This document shows, in pieces, positions 26,612 through 36,860 of a stretch of 64,000 bases of DNA (the first letter of the stretch is position 1; each line of letters opens with the position of its first letter). The notes under the pieces were generated by a model, which searched no databases, had not been told where the DNA came from, and saw nothing but the letters and a program-made list of their open reading frames with translations. Source of the stretch: Microbacterium sp. Marseille-Q6648. GTDB lineage: Bacteria > Actinomycetota > Actinomycetes > Actinomycetales > Microbacteriaceae. The stretch covers positions 868,001 to 932,000 of the forward strand of contig NZ_CALPBZ010000001.1 in the NCBI RefSeq assembly GCF_943181415.1. The letters are read 5' to 3'. The translations under genes and the position numbers were made by a program.

Positions 26612-27891
26612 TCGCGCGCGGCGGCTCCCGTGTAGAGCTGCTGCGGGCGCCCGATCTTGGTCTGCGGGTCGGACTGCATCTCGCGCCAGTGTGCGAGCCA
26701 GCCGGGGAGCCGCCCGATCGCGAACAGCACGGTGAACATGCGGGTGGGGAAGCCCATCGCCTTGTAGATGACGCCGGTGTAGAAGTCGACGTTCGGGTAC
26801 AGGCGACGCTCCTTGAAGTAGTCGTCGTTGAGGGCGATCTCCTCGAGCTCCTTCGCGAGATCCAGCAGGGGATCGCTCACCCCGAGAGCCTCGAGCACCT
26901 CGTCGGCGGATTCCTTGACGAGCTTGGCGCGGGGGTCGTAGTTCTTGTAGACGCGGTGCCCGAAGCCCATGAGCTTCACCCCGTCCTCCTTGTTCTTCAC
27001 CCGCTCGACGAAGCGCTGCACGCTCTCGCCGGAGTCCTGGATGCGGGCGAGCATCGACAGCACGGCCTCGTTCGCGCCGCCGTGCAGCGGACCGTACAGG
27101 GCGTTGATGCCGGCCGAGATCGACGAGAACTGGTTGGCGCCGGTGGAGCCGACCAGGCGCACCGTCGACGTCGACGCGTTCTGCTCGTGGTCCTCGTGGA
27201 GGATGAGCAGTCGCTCGAGGGCGCGCGACATCACGGGGTTGATCTCGTAGAGCTCGCTGAGAACGCCGAAGTTCAGCTTCAGGAAGTTGTCGACGAAGCT
27301 CAGCGAGTTGTCGGGGTAGAGGAAGGCCTGACCCACGCTCTTCTTGTGCGCGTACGCCGCGATGACCGGGAGCTTGGCCAGCATGCGGATCGTGTTGAGC
27401 TCGACGTGCTCGGGGTTGTTGGGGTCGGACTCGTTCTCGTAGTAGGTCGAAAGCGCCGCGGTCGCCGACGACAGCACCGACATGGGGTGCGCGTTGTGCG
27501 GCAGCGCGGAGAAGAAGCGCTTGAGATCCTCGTGCAGCAGCGTGTGACGGCGGATGCGCTCATCGAAGGCGGCGAGTTCGTCGGCGCTCGGCAGATCGCC
27601 GTAGATGAGCAGCCAGGCCACCTCGAGGTAGCTGGAGTGCGTGGCCAGCTGCTCGATCGGGTAGCCGCGGTAACGGAGGATCCCCTGGTCGCCGTCGATG
27701 AAGGTGACGGCGGACTTGGTCGCCGACGTGTTGACGAAGCCGTAGTCGAGCGTGGTGAAGCCCGTCTGGCGGGTGAGCGTGGTGATGTCGACGCTCGGGA
27801 TGCCGTCCGTGCCGCGCAGCACCGGGAATTCGGCCGTCTTCCCTCCGACGGTGAGGCTGGCCTTCTCCTGCTGGGTGCCCGCTTCGCTCAC
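26593..27891 (-). CDS. gltA: Citrate synthase
   Basis: A 432-residue hexameric-type citrate synthase that condenses acetyl-CoA and oxaloacetate. The catalytic residues are present: His270 in LHGGANEAV, His312 in GFGHRVYK and Asp369 in YPNVDFYTG, with the oxaloacetate-binding LHEDHEQNAST motif near 231-241. The start is GTG at 27891, chosen for its GGAGG ribosome binding site 4-5 nt upstream and the usual family N-terminus (TVGGKTAEFPVLRG). The open frame continues upstream but with no conserved sequence. The 225-bp upstream spacer holds the promoter and, further on, the dapC end. Confidence 0.94.
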   Translation of the reverse strand: MSEAGTQQEKASLTVGGKTAEFPVLRGTDGIPSVDITTLTRQTGFTTLDYGFVNTSATKSAVTFIDGDQGILRYRGYPIEQLATHSSYLEVAWLLIYGDLPSADELAAFDERIRRHTLLHEDLKRFFSALPHNAHPMSVLSSATAALSTYYENESDPNNPEHVELNTIRMLAKLPVIAAYAHKKSVGQAFLYPDNSLSFVDNFLKLNFGVLSELYEINPVMSRALERLLILHEDHEQNASTSTVRLVGSTGANQFSSISAGINALYGPLHGGANEAVLSMLARIQDSGESVQRFVERVKNKEDGVKLMGFGHRVYKNYDPRAKLVKESADEVLEALGVSDPLLDLAKELEEIALNDDYFKERRLYPNVDFYTGVIYKAMGFPTRMFTVLFAIGRLPGWLAHWREMQSDPQTKIGRPQQLYTGAAARDYPGAV

Positions 27892-28066
27892 GGCGCCTCC
27901 TCGCGATCTCTGGTCGTTCCGGGGGGTGTCGTCCGCCTCTGCGACGCACCTTCGGTGGCGCCTTCTGCGAGCCGGTGCGGGGCCGGGGTGCCGTGCCGCC
28001 GCTTCGTACAGCCTACTGGGAGTGGGAGACCACTGCGGACACGACCAAAGCCGCCGGGGATCCGAT

Positions 28067-28098
28067 GGAGGAATCCTCCGCATCGCGATCCGCGATGC
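28067..28098 (-). terminator. Weak hairpins downstream of dapC
   Basis: Two small palindromes lie side by side: ggagg-aat-cctcc (28067-28079) and gcatcgcg-atc-cgcgatgc (28080-28098). They fall 18-50 nt past the dapC stop on the reverse strand and may end its transcript. The rest of the 27892-28116 spacer shows only a possible -10 (TAGGCT) with no convincing -35 for gltA. Confidence 0.4.
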
Positions 28099-28116
28099 GT
28101 CCGGCCGCTCCCCCGG

Positions 28117-29229
28117 TCACGAGGCCACGGCGCGAAGCCTCGCCGCGCCCGCGGCGATGCGCTCGTCCGTGGCGGTGAGCGACAGCCGAACGTGCCGGGT
28201 GAAGTGCGCGCCGTAGAAGTGACCGGGTCCCGCGAGGATCCCGAGGTCCGCGAGCCTTTCGAGCGACTCCCAGGCGTCGCGCCCCTCGGTCGCCCACAGG
28301 TAGAGGCCCGCCTCGCTGCGATCGACGCGGAAGCCGGCCGCCTCGACCGCGGGTTTGAGCTGAGCGCGTCGGAGGCGATAGACCTCCTTCTGCGCGGCGA
28401 CGTGGGCGTCGTCGCCGAGCGCGACGGTCATGGCCGCCTGCACGGGTGCCGGCAGCATGAGGCCCAGGTGCTTGCGCGCCGTGAGCAGTGAAGCCACGAT
28501 CTCGCGATCGCCCGCGAGGAAGGCCGCGCGGTACCCGGCGAGATTGGACTGCTTGCTGAGCGAGTAGACCGACAGGATGCCGTGGCTGTCGCCGCCGGTC
28601 ACGCGCGGATCCAGGGCCGACGGGATCGGCTCGCGGTCCCACGGCGCGTCCCAGCCGAGTTCCGCGTAGCACTCGTCCGAGGCGAGGACCGCACCCAGCT
28701 CACGAGCCCGCGCGACCGCTCGGCGCAGCGACGGGGCGTCCCACACCCGGCCGTCGGGGTTGCCGGGCGAATTGATCCAGATGAGCCGCGCATCGCTCGG
28801 CCACTCCCCCGGATCGTCGGCCGCGACCGCGCGCGCACCCACCAGGGTCGCCCCGACCTCGTAGGTCGGGTAGGCCGCGCGGGGGTGCACCACCGCGTCG
28901 CCCGGACCGAGACCCAGCAGCAGGGGCAGCAGCGCGACGAGCTCCTTCGAACCGACGGTCGGCAGGACCTGGTCGAGCGTGAGACCCGGAACGCCGCGGC
29001 GTCGGGCGTACCACGCCGCGATCGCCTCGCGCAGCGCGGGAGTGCCCATCGTCTGCGGGTACGCGTGCGCGTCGGTCGCCGCGCGCAGCGCATCGGCCAC
29101 CACCGGCGGCGTGACGTCGACCGGAGAGCCGATCGAGAGGTCCACGATCCCATCCGGGTGCGCCCGTGCGCGAGCGGCATACGGTGCGACGGCGTCCCAC
29201 GGGTAATCGGCGAGGTCGGCGACGCTCAT
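28117..29229 (-). CDS. dapC: Succinyldiaminopimelate transaminase
   Basis: A 370-residue class I/II PLP aminotransferase. The PLP lysine is Lys226 in VYSLSKQSNLAGYR; INSPGNPDG (about 152-160), SDECYAELG (about 184-192) and the C-terminal RLSLTATDERI fit the family. It is assigned to DapC rather than a generic aspartate aminotransferase because it lies directly downstream of a ferredoxin gene of FdxA type, as in M. tuberculosis fdxC-dapC, and near dapD/dapE. It makes N-succinyl-LL-DAP from the keto acid for lysine and cell-wall synthesis. ATG start at 29229. Confidence 0.9.
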   Translation of the reverse strand: MSVADLADYPWDAVAPYAARARAHPDGIVDLSIGSPVDVTPPVVADALRAATDAHAYPQTMGTPALREAIAAWYARRRGVPGLTLDQVLPTVGSKELVALLPLLLGLGPGDAVVHPRAAYPTYEVGATLVGARAVAADDPGEWPSDARLIWINSPGNPDGRVWDAPSLRRAVARARELGAVLASDECYAELGWDAPWDREPIPSALDPRVTGGDSHGILSVYSLSKQSNLAGYRAAFLAGDREIVASLLTARKHLGLMLPAPVQAAMTVALGDDAHVAAQKEVYRLRRAQLKPAVEAAGFRVDRSEAGLYLWATEGRDAWESLERLADLGILAGPGHFYGAHFTRHVRLSLTATDERIAAGAARLRAVAS

Positions 29230-29288
29230 CGGTCAGCTCCGCCCGGTGATCGACGGTCGACCGATGAAGGCCAAGGGGTGTGCGACGG

Positions 29289-29609
29289 TCACGGGGCCTG
29301 CGGCGGCAGGGCGTCGATGATCGGGTGATCCTTGTGGATCACGCCCACCTTCGCGGCGCCGCCGGGCGAGCCGACCTCGTCGAACCACTCGACGTTGGCC
29401 TTGTAGTAGTCCTGCCACTCGTCGGGCAGGTCGTCTTCGTAGTAGATCGCCTCGACCGGGCAGACCGGTTCGCATGCGCCGCAGTCCACGCACTCGTCGG
29501 GGTGGATGTACAGCATCCGGTCGCCCTCGTAGATGCAGTCCACCGGGCATTCGTCGATGCAGGCGCGGTCCTTGACGTCCACGCAGGGAAGGGCGATCAC
29601 GTACGTCAC
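29289..29609 (-). CDS. fdxA: 7Fe ferredoxin
   Basis: A 106-residue [3Fe-4S][4Fe-4S] ferredoxin. Cysteines fall at positions 9, 17, 21, 25, 40, 43, 46 and 50, as in [18 protein letters not shown] and [16 protein letters not shown], the actinobacterial FdxA pattern. It is a soluble electron carrier, commonly for cytochrome P450s or other oxidoreductases. GTG start. It is 59 nt upstream of dapC, an arrangement conserved in Actinobacteria, although no metabolic link with DAP synthesis is established. Confidence 0.94.
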   Translation of the reverse strand: MTYVIALPCVDVKDRACIDECPVDCIYEGDRMLYIHPDECVDCGACEPVCPVEAIYYEDDLPDEWQDYYKANVEWFDEVGSPGGAAKVGVIHKDHPIIDALPPQAP

Positions 29610-29613
29610 GGAG

Positions 29614-30000
29614 TCAGTCTAGTTGCTCGCTGTCGATGTCTCGCCGCGCAGCGACACGATCGGGCCATGCCACCACGATCGCGACCATGAGCGGGAGGGC
29701 GATCGTCCACACCGTCCCGAGGAGGGTCTGCGGCACGACGATGGAACCGCCTGGCCCTCGCCCCGAGAAGACGAGCGTCGCCGTCATCATGCCCAGCCCC
29801 GTGCCGAGCGCGGCCCAGCGGTCGGCGGTCAGCAGCCGGACGGCCAGGAGCAGAGCGCCGGAGCCGACCACGGCGAGGATCAGGCCGAGGGGGAACCACG
29901 CCAGCGCGTAGGCGTGCGCGATCGTGCCCGCCACGCCGTACACGACCCCCACCAGAAGGGCGACCACCCACGTTCCGGAGCGCGCCCACGAGAATCCCAC
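29614..30000 (-). CDS. Small polytopic membrane protein (DUF6113-like)
   Basis: A 128-residue protein with four hydrophobic segments: about 10-31 ([20 protein letters not shown]), 33-55, 63-80 and 95-112. It ends with a short charged tail. It lies 4 nt upstream of fdxA and is probably in the same operon, a position that I associate with the DUF6113 family in Actinobacteria. No catalytic motif is visible. GTG start. The family assignment is from memory of gene context. Confidence 0.65.
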   Translation of the reverse strand: MGFSWARSGTWVVALLVGVVYGVAGTIAHAYALAWFPLGLILAVVGSGALLLAVRLLTADRWAALGTGLGMMTATLVFSGRGPGGSIVVPQTLLGTVWTIALPLMVAIVVAWPDRVAARRDIDSEQLD

Positions 30001-30023
30001 CGCGTCAGTCTAGGTGCTGGGAC

Positions 30024-30338
30024 TCAGTCGGCGATTCCCCACAGTCGCAGGACCGCGGCGACGACGGCCGCGGCGACCACGACGACGAGGAAGGGGGCGC
30101 GCAGCAGCAGGAGGCCCCCCGCGACGAGGACGGCGGGCACCCGCGCATCCACGATCACCTGCTGACCTGCCGCGAGGGTCTGCACCGCGACAAGGGCGGC
30201 CAGGAGGGCGACCGTCAGCAGATCGGCGATCCGCGCGGGCCGCGGAGCCTCGAGCCAGCGCGGCGGGACGAGATAGCCGAGCGTCTTGAGCGCGACGCAC
30301 ACGATCGAGGCGACCAGGACGGCGTTCCAAAGCGTCAC
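30024..30338 (-). CDS. azlD: AzlD-type branched-chain amino acid exporter subunit
   Basis: A 104-residue protein with three to four membrane segments (TLWNAVLVASIVCVALKTLG; LLTVALLAALVAVQTLA; a final Ala/Val-rich helix), matching the AzlD small subunit that works with AzlC to export branched-chain amino acids or analogues. I choose the GTG at 30338 because it overlaps the azlC stop (GTGA) and has GGAGGG six nt upstream; a GTG at 30353 would add five residues. Confidence 0.8.
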   Translation of the reverse strand: MTLWNAVLVASIVCVALKTLGYLVPPRWLEAPRPARIADLLTVALLAALVAVQTLAAGQQVIVDARVPAVLVAGGLLLLRAPFLVVVVAAAVVAAVLRLWGIAD

Positions 30339-31120
30339 GGCAGACCCTCCCACGGTTCATGGGGCCGTGCGAGCGGACCCGGTGTCGCTGTCGTCCCCGT
30401 CGCGACCGCCGGATCGTCGTCGTGTCCGAGCCAGTTGGTCCACCCCACGACGACCGCGACGGCAGCGGCGATGAGCACCGGCATCCCGGGCATGAGAACG
30501 GGAGTTAGCAGAGTCGCCACGACGGCCGCCGCCACGCCCACGACGATCGGCTGCCGGCGCCGAAGTCGCGGCCACAGCAGCGCGAGGAAGGCGGCGGCCG
30601 CGGCGGCGTCCAGCCCGTAGGAGCGGATGTCGCCCAGGACGTCCCCGAGGAGTGCGCCGGCGAGGGTGGAGAGATTCCAGCCGATCCAGATGCCGACCCC
30701 GGTCACCCAGAACCCGACCGTGCGCGCGCGGGCGGTGCGCTGGGCGAGGGCGACGGCGGTGGACTCGTCGATGGTGAAGTGCGCGGCGGCCGCGCGGCGC
30801 CAGAATCCGGTGCCGATCACCGGTGACATGCTCACGCCGTAGGCGACGTTGCGCACGCCCAGGAGCGACGCGGACGCGATGGCCGCGGGCGCCGCCGCCA
30901 CGCCGCCGGCACCGATGACTCCGGCGAAGGCGAACTGCGAGCCGCCGGTGAACATCAACAGGCTCAGCAGACAGGTCTGCCAGACGTCGAGACCCGATGC
31001 GACGGCGAGGGCCCCGAACGACACGCCGTACGCACTGGTCGCCAGGGCGACGCCGAGACCCTGTCGGCCGGCCCGTCGGGCGTGGGCGTCCTCGTCGTCG
31101 ATGTCGGGCAGGTGATCCAT
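30335..31120 (-). CDS. azlC: AzlC-type branched-chain amino acid exporter
   Basis: A 261-residue membrane protein. After a charged N-terminus it shows the AzlC pattern ATSAYGVSFGALAVASGLDV, then LMFTGGSQFAFAGVIGAGG and LLGVRNVAYGVSM, followed by five or so further membrane segments. AzlCD pairs export branched-chain amino acids and toxic analogues such as azaleucine. The start is ATG at 31120; longer reverse-strand frames running back into typA are spurious. It is coupled to azlD by a GTGA overlap, and a strong hairpin separates it from typA. Confidence 0.88.
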   Translation of the reverse strand: MDHLPDIDDEDAHARRAGRQGLGVALATSAYGVSFGALAVASGLDVWQTCLLSLLMFTGGSQFAFAGVIGAGGVAAAPAAIASASLLGVRNVAYGVSMSPVIGTGFWRRAAAAHFTIDESTAVALAQRTARARTVGFWVTGVGIWIGWNLSTLAGALLGDVLGDIRSYGLDAAAAAAFLALLWPRLRRRQPIVVGVAAAVVATLLTPVLMPGMPVLIAAAVAVVVGWTNWLGHDDDPAVATGTTATPGPLARPHEPWEGLP

Positions 31121-31149
31121 CGTTCGAATGCTACCCACGACGCACACGT

Positions 31150-31187
31150 GAGCCCCGTGCCACCGGACGATCGGTGGCACGGGGCTC
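31150..31187 (-). terminator. Terminator hairpin downstream of typA
   Basis: A perfect 16-bp stem: gagccccgtgccaccg (31150-31165), a 6-nt loop and its complement (31172-31187). It begins 11 nt after the typA stop on the reverse strand and ends 30 nt before the azlC start. There is no clear U-tract on the reverse strand. Confidence 0.75.
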
Positions 31188-31197
31188 GACGAGGTGG

Positions 31198-33111
<1,914 letters not shown>

Positions 33112-33132
33112 AAGGGGTTTCCTTGCAGAAAT

Positions 33133-33162
33133 GGGGGACGATCCGGATTCGGACCGTCCCCC
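33133..33162 (-). terminator. Terminator of the oligopeptide ABC ATPase gene
   Basis: A 13-bp stem with 4-nt loop (33133-33145 and 33150-33162). The single A-C mismatch on the forward strand becomes a U-G pair in reverse-strand RNA, and the reverse strand continues into attttct-like sequence (atttct). It fits an intrinsic terminator for the gene ending at 33222. Confidence 0.8.
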
Positions 33163-33221
33163 AGTCTACAAGGCGGCGCGTCGGCCCGCCGTGAGGGCCC
33201 TGTGGACCACCTCGCGGCGGG

Positions 33222-35000
33222 TCAGCCGGCGCTCTTCAGCAGCGCGGCGCGCGCCTCGCGACGCACCCGCTGCTCGTCGGGGTCCGGCACCGGGACCGCG
33301 GCGATCAGACGCTGCGTGTACGGGTCCTTGGCCCCGCGCAGGATCTGGTCGCGCGTGCCCGTCTCCACGAGCTTGCCGTGGTGCATGACGCTGATGCGGT
33401 GGGCGAGGATGTCCACCACCGCGAGGTCGTGGCTGATGAACAGGCACGCGAACTGGAGGCGCGACTGCAGCTCCTGCAGCAGGTCGAGGAAGCGGGCCTG
33501 CACCGACACGTCCAGCGCAGAGGTGGGCTCGTCGGCGATCAGCAGCTCCGGGGCCAGGGCGAGCGCGCGGGCGATGCCCACACGCTGCCGCTGTCCACCC
33601 GACAGCTCGTGCGGGAAGCGGTTGCGGTACGACGCCGGAAGCTCGACCTGGTCCAGCAGCGTCTCCACGCGCCGATCCAAGGCGTCCCCCTTGGCCTCGC
33701 CCGAGAGCAGCAGCGGCTCGCCGATGGACTGGCCGATCGGCATCCGCGGGTTCAGCGACGACGCCGGATCCTGGAAGACGATGCCCGTGCGGCGGCGGAT
33801 CGCGAACAGATCCTTCTGCGACGCGTGCGAGATGTCGACGCCCACCGTGGTCAGGGTGCCGTCGGCGATCGGGAGAAGGCCGATGGCGGCGCGACCGAGG
33901 GTGGTCTTGCCCGAGCCGGACTCGCCCACCAGGCCCATGATCTCGCCGGGGTAGATCTCGAGGTCGATGTGCTCGGCGGCGCGGAACGCCGGGATGCGCC
34001 CCCGCTTGGGGTAGTCGATGGCCACGTCCTGGAACGACAGCACGGGGGTGCGGGCCTCGGCGACCGGCTCCGCCTGCGACGCGCGTTCGCGGACGGCGGC
34101 GATCACCGGCACGCTCGAGGTGTCGGTCTCGACGTGGTCGGGACCGTGCTCGACCTCTTCGAGCACCCCCAGGCCCAGGTGCGGCACCGATGCCAGCAGC
34201 TGCTGGGTGTAGGGGTGCTGCGGGGCGTGGAAGATCGCGTCGACCGTTCCGGATTCGACCACTTCGCCGTTCTTCATGACCATGATGCGGTCGGCGAGGT
34301 CGGCGACGACACCCATGTCGTGCGTGATGAGGATGATCGCCGAGTCCAGGCGCTTGTGGAGGTTGCGGAGGAGGTCGAGGATCTCGGCCTGCACCGTGAC
34401 GTCCAGCGCCGTCGTGGGCTCGTCGGCGATGAGCAGCAGCGGATCGCACGAGATGGACTGCGCGATCATGGCGCGCTGACGCTGACCGCCCGACAGCTGA
34501 TGCGGGTACTTGTGGAACGCCTGGTCGGGGTCGGGCATCTCGACGAGCCGGAGCAGCTCGACCGCCTTGTCCTTCGCCTCCGACGGGGCCAGCGACCGGT
34601 CGTGCGAGCGCAGCGCCTCGACGATCTGGAACCCCACGGTGTAGACGGGGTTCAGCGCGGTCATCGGCTCCTGGAAGATGACGGCGATCTCGTTGCCGCG
34701 CAGCGTCCGCAGGGTGGCGTCGTCGACGCCGCGCAGCTGACGCCCCTGCAGCGTGATCGATCCGGTGACGCGGGCGTTCTCGGGGAGGAGTCCGAGGAGG
34801 GCCATGGAGCTCGTGCTCTTGCCGGACCCGGACTCTCCCACGATTGCGAGGACCTCGCCCCGTCCCACGCGGTAGTTCATGTCGATGGCGGCCGGGTAGA
34901 ACTCGCCCTCCACCCAGAAGTCGACGTTCAGTCCGTCGACCTGGAGGATCGACTCGGGGCCGGCTTCGTGCGGTGCGCGGGTGCCCGTGGTGTCAGTCAT
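33222..35000 (-). CDS. Peptide ABC importer ATPase, fused DppD-DppF type
   Basis: A 592-residue protein with two complete ABC ATPase domains. Domain 1 has Walker A GESGSGKS (about 55), LSGGQRQRAM and LLIADEPTTALD; domain 2 (from about residue 315) has GESGSGKTT, LSGGQRQRV and LLIADEPTSALD. The linker between them is acidic and contains EHGPDHVETD. It powers the dipeptide/oligopeptide permeases encoded at 35652-38377. Both ATP sites look competent. The ATG at 35000 is taken as start; an ATG at 35015 would add five residues. A forward PH-domain gene separates it from the permease genes. Confidence 0.9.
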   Translation of the reverse strand: MTDTTGTRAPHEAGPESILQVDGLNVDFWVEGEFYPAAIDMNYRVGRGEVLAIVGESGSGKSTSSMALLGLLPENARVTGSITLQGRQLRGVDDATLRTLRGNEIAVIFQEPMTALNPVYTVGFQIVEALRSHDRSLAPSEAKDKAVELLRLVEMPDPDQAFHKYPHQLSGGQRQRAMIAQSISCDPLLLIADEPTTALDVTVQAEILDLLRNLHKRLDSAIILITHDMGVVADLADRIMVMKNGEVVESGTVDAIFHAPQHPYTQQLLASVPHLGLGVLEEVEHGPDHVETDTSSVPVIAAVRERASQAEPVAEARTPVLSFQDVAIDYPKRGRIPAFRAAEHIDLEIYPGEIMGLVGESGSGKTTLGRAAIGLLPIADGTLTTVGVDISHASQKDLFAIRRRTGIVFQDPASSLNPRMPIGQSIGEPLLLSGEAKGDALDRRVETLLDQVELPASYRNRFPHELSGGQRQRVGIARALALAPELLIADEPTSALDVSVQARFLDLLQELQSRLQFACLFISHDLAVVDILAHRISVMHHGKLVETGTRDQILRGAKDPYTQRLIAAVPVPDPDEQRVRREARAALLKSAG

Positions 35001-35032
35001 GCGGTGTGTTCCCATCTGAGAAACTTGGGGTC

Positions 35033-35641
35033 ATGTCGTTTCAGGAGGTCGTCTACCGGCCGATGTGGGGCCGGATTCTCGCTGTCGTGACCGTCGTCGT
35101 GTGCGCCATCGGCGTTGCGGCGCTGTTCTGGGGTGATGTCGTCTCGGCGGTGCGGTACGCGTGGCCGGTGATCTTCATCGGCGCCCTGGCGTGGGCGCTG
35201 TTCTGGCGCCCGGAGCTGCGGGTGCAGGAGCACGGCATCACCGTGGTGAACGTCTTCCGCACCTACTTCGTCCCGTGGCCGGCCATCCGTGACATCCAGA
35301 CGCGGTACGCGCTGACCCTCGTCACGGGCCGCCGTCGCGTGCAGGTGTGGGCGACGCCCGCTCCCGGCCGCCACCGCACGCTCGGACTTGCGAGCAAGGA
35401 CTTCGACGGCGTCGGCGCGACGGCCCTGGGCGAGCACGGCTCGCTGCGCCCGAGCGACGCGGTGTCCACGCCCACGGGCAACCTGGCCCAGGTCATCCGC
35501 GGACACTGGGAGCGTCTGCGCGATGCCGGGATGCTGGCCGCCGGCGAGGATCCGGACGCCGAGACCGCGACGTGGCACACCGTGACGGCCGTCGTGCTGA
35601 CGGCTCTCGCGGTGGCCACCGTCGCGGGCCTGGTGGTCTGA
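35033..35641 (+). CDS. PH-domain (bPH2-like) membrane protein
   Basis: A 202-residue protein with two N-terminal membrane segments (RILAVVTVVVCAIGVAALFW; VIFIGALAWALFW), then a small beta domain (LRVQEHGITVVNVFRTYFVP, WPAIRDIQTRYALTLVTGRR) of the bacterial PH/DUF2581-like type, and a third membrane segment at the C-terminus (VVLTALAVATVAGLVV). Its role is unknown. It is the only forward gene in this stretch and sits between oppC and the ATPase gene of the peptide importer, divergent from the ATPase gene with start codons 32 nt apart. Confidence 0.75.
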   Translation: MSFQEVVYRPMWGRILAVVTVVVCAIGVAALFWGDVVSAVRYAWPVIFIGALAWALFWRPELRVQEHGITVVNVFRTYFVPWPAIRDIQTRYALTLVTGRRRVQVWATPAPGRHRTLGLASKDFDGVGATALGEHGSLRPSDAVSTPTGNLAQVIRGHWERLRDAGMLAAGEDPDAETATWHTVTAVVLTALAVATVAGLVV

Positions 35642-35651
35642 TCGCATCGGA

Positions 35652-36860
35652 TCAGCGTCCCGGATCGCGCGGGTCGTCCCGCTTCTCGCCCGGCTCGGCC
35701 GGGCGCGGGTCGGTGGCGCTCTCGACGTCACCGGCGAAGGCACTCTGCCCCGGGAGCGTGACGTCTCCGGCATCCGTTCGCACGGCCGCCCCCGCCTCGG
35801 GCGAGGCGTCGAGCTTGGCTGCGCGGCCGGCGCGGGCCATCGCGCGCTCGCTCGGCATCTTCTTCTGACGCGGGTCGAACGCGTCGCGCAGGCCGTCGCC
35901 GATGAAGTTGACGCACAGCGCGATGACGATGATGAAGATGCCGGGCCACCAGAACAGCCACGGCCGGGTCGAGAACGCCGCCTGGTTGTCGGAGACGATC
36001 TTGCCCAGCGAGGTGTCCGGAGACTGCACGCCGAAGCCGAGGAAGCTCAGCGCCGACTCCAGCAGGATCGCACCGGCCATGAGGAGGGTCGCGTTGACGA
36101 CGATCACGCCCACCGCGTTCGGGAGGATGTGACGGAAGATGATCCGCCGGTCCCGCGCTCCGCTGACGCGTGCGGCATCCACGAATTCGCGCTCGCGCAG
36201 GGTCAGGAACTCGCCGCGCACGAGCCGGGCGAGGGTCGTCCACGCGAAGAGGCCGATCACGACGCCGAGCACCGCGGCACCGAGGCTGCCGAGCATGTTG
36301 CCGAGCACCGCACCGATGACGATGAGCGGGATCGTGATGATGACGTCGGTGAAGCGCATGAGGATCGAGTCGGTCATCTTGCGGTAGTAGCCCGCGACCG
36401 CCCCGATGACGACGCCGATGAACGTGGCGACGACACCGGCGATGACCATCACCATGAGCGACTGCTGCGCCCCGCGCATGACGACGGCGAAGATGTCGCG
36501 GCCGACCTCGTCCTGACCGAACGGGTGGTCGCCGAAGCGGATCCCGGGGCCGCCGAGGAACTGCGGGATGATGCTGAGGGTCGGCACGCCGTTGTTCAGC
36601 TTCGTCGGGATCTCGGTCCAGCTGTACTGCCACCAGCCGGGGATGCGGATCCCCCACAGGTCGACGCCGACCGAGGTGAAGGCCAGCAGCACGATGAAGG
36701 CCAGCACGATCATCGAGGTGACGGCGCCCAGGTGACGGAAGAACCGGCGCCGGACGATTTGACCCTGGCTGAGCCCCTCGGTCTCGCGCTGCTCGATCGA
36801 GATCTCGGTCTTGGCCTCATCCTCGCGGGAATCGGGCGCTTGTGTGGCGGAGGTGTTCAT
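35652..36860 (-). CDS. Peptide ABC importer permease, DppC/OppC type
   Basis: A 402-residue permease. A cytoplasmic N-terminus of about 40 residues precedes TM1 (AVTSMIVLAFIVLLAF), then a periplasmic loop (FGQDEVGRDIFAVVMRGAQQ, diagnostic of DppC), and the BPD transport core with the EAA loop in FVDAARVSGARDRRIIFRHI. A tail of about 70 polar residues after DAFDPRQKKMP is unusual and probably disordered. ATG start overlapping the oppB stop (ATGA). Together with the upstream OppB-like protein it forms the membrane channel for imported peptides. Confidence 0.9.
   Translation of the reverse strand: MNTSATQAPDSREDEAKTEISIEQRETEGLSQGQIVRRRFFRHLGAVTSMIVLAFIVLLAFTSVGVDLWGIRIPGWWQYSWTEIPTKLNNGVPTLSIIPQFLGGPGIRFGDHPFGQDEVGRDIFAVVMRGAQQSLMVMVIAGVVATFIGVVIGAVAGYYRKMTDSILMRFTDVIITIPLIVIGAVLGNMLGSLGAAVLGVVIGLFAWTTLARLVRGEFLTLREREFVDAARVSGARDRRIIFRHILPNAVGVIVVNATLLMAGAILLESALSFLGFGVQSPDTSLGKIVSDNQAAFSTRPWLFWWPGIFIIVIALCVNFIGDGLRDAFDPRQKKMPSERAMARAGRAAKLDASPEAGAAVRTDAGDVTLPGQSAFAGDVESATDPRPAEPGEKRDDPRDPGR

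Noticed and set aside
27892-28116. gltA promoter
   Set aside because: A TAGGCT -10 can be found but no -35 at 16-19 nt, so I do not list it as a feature.
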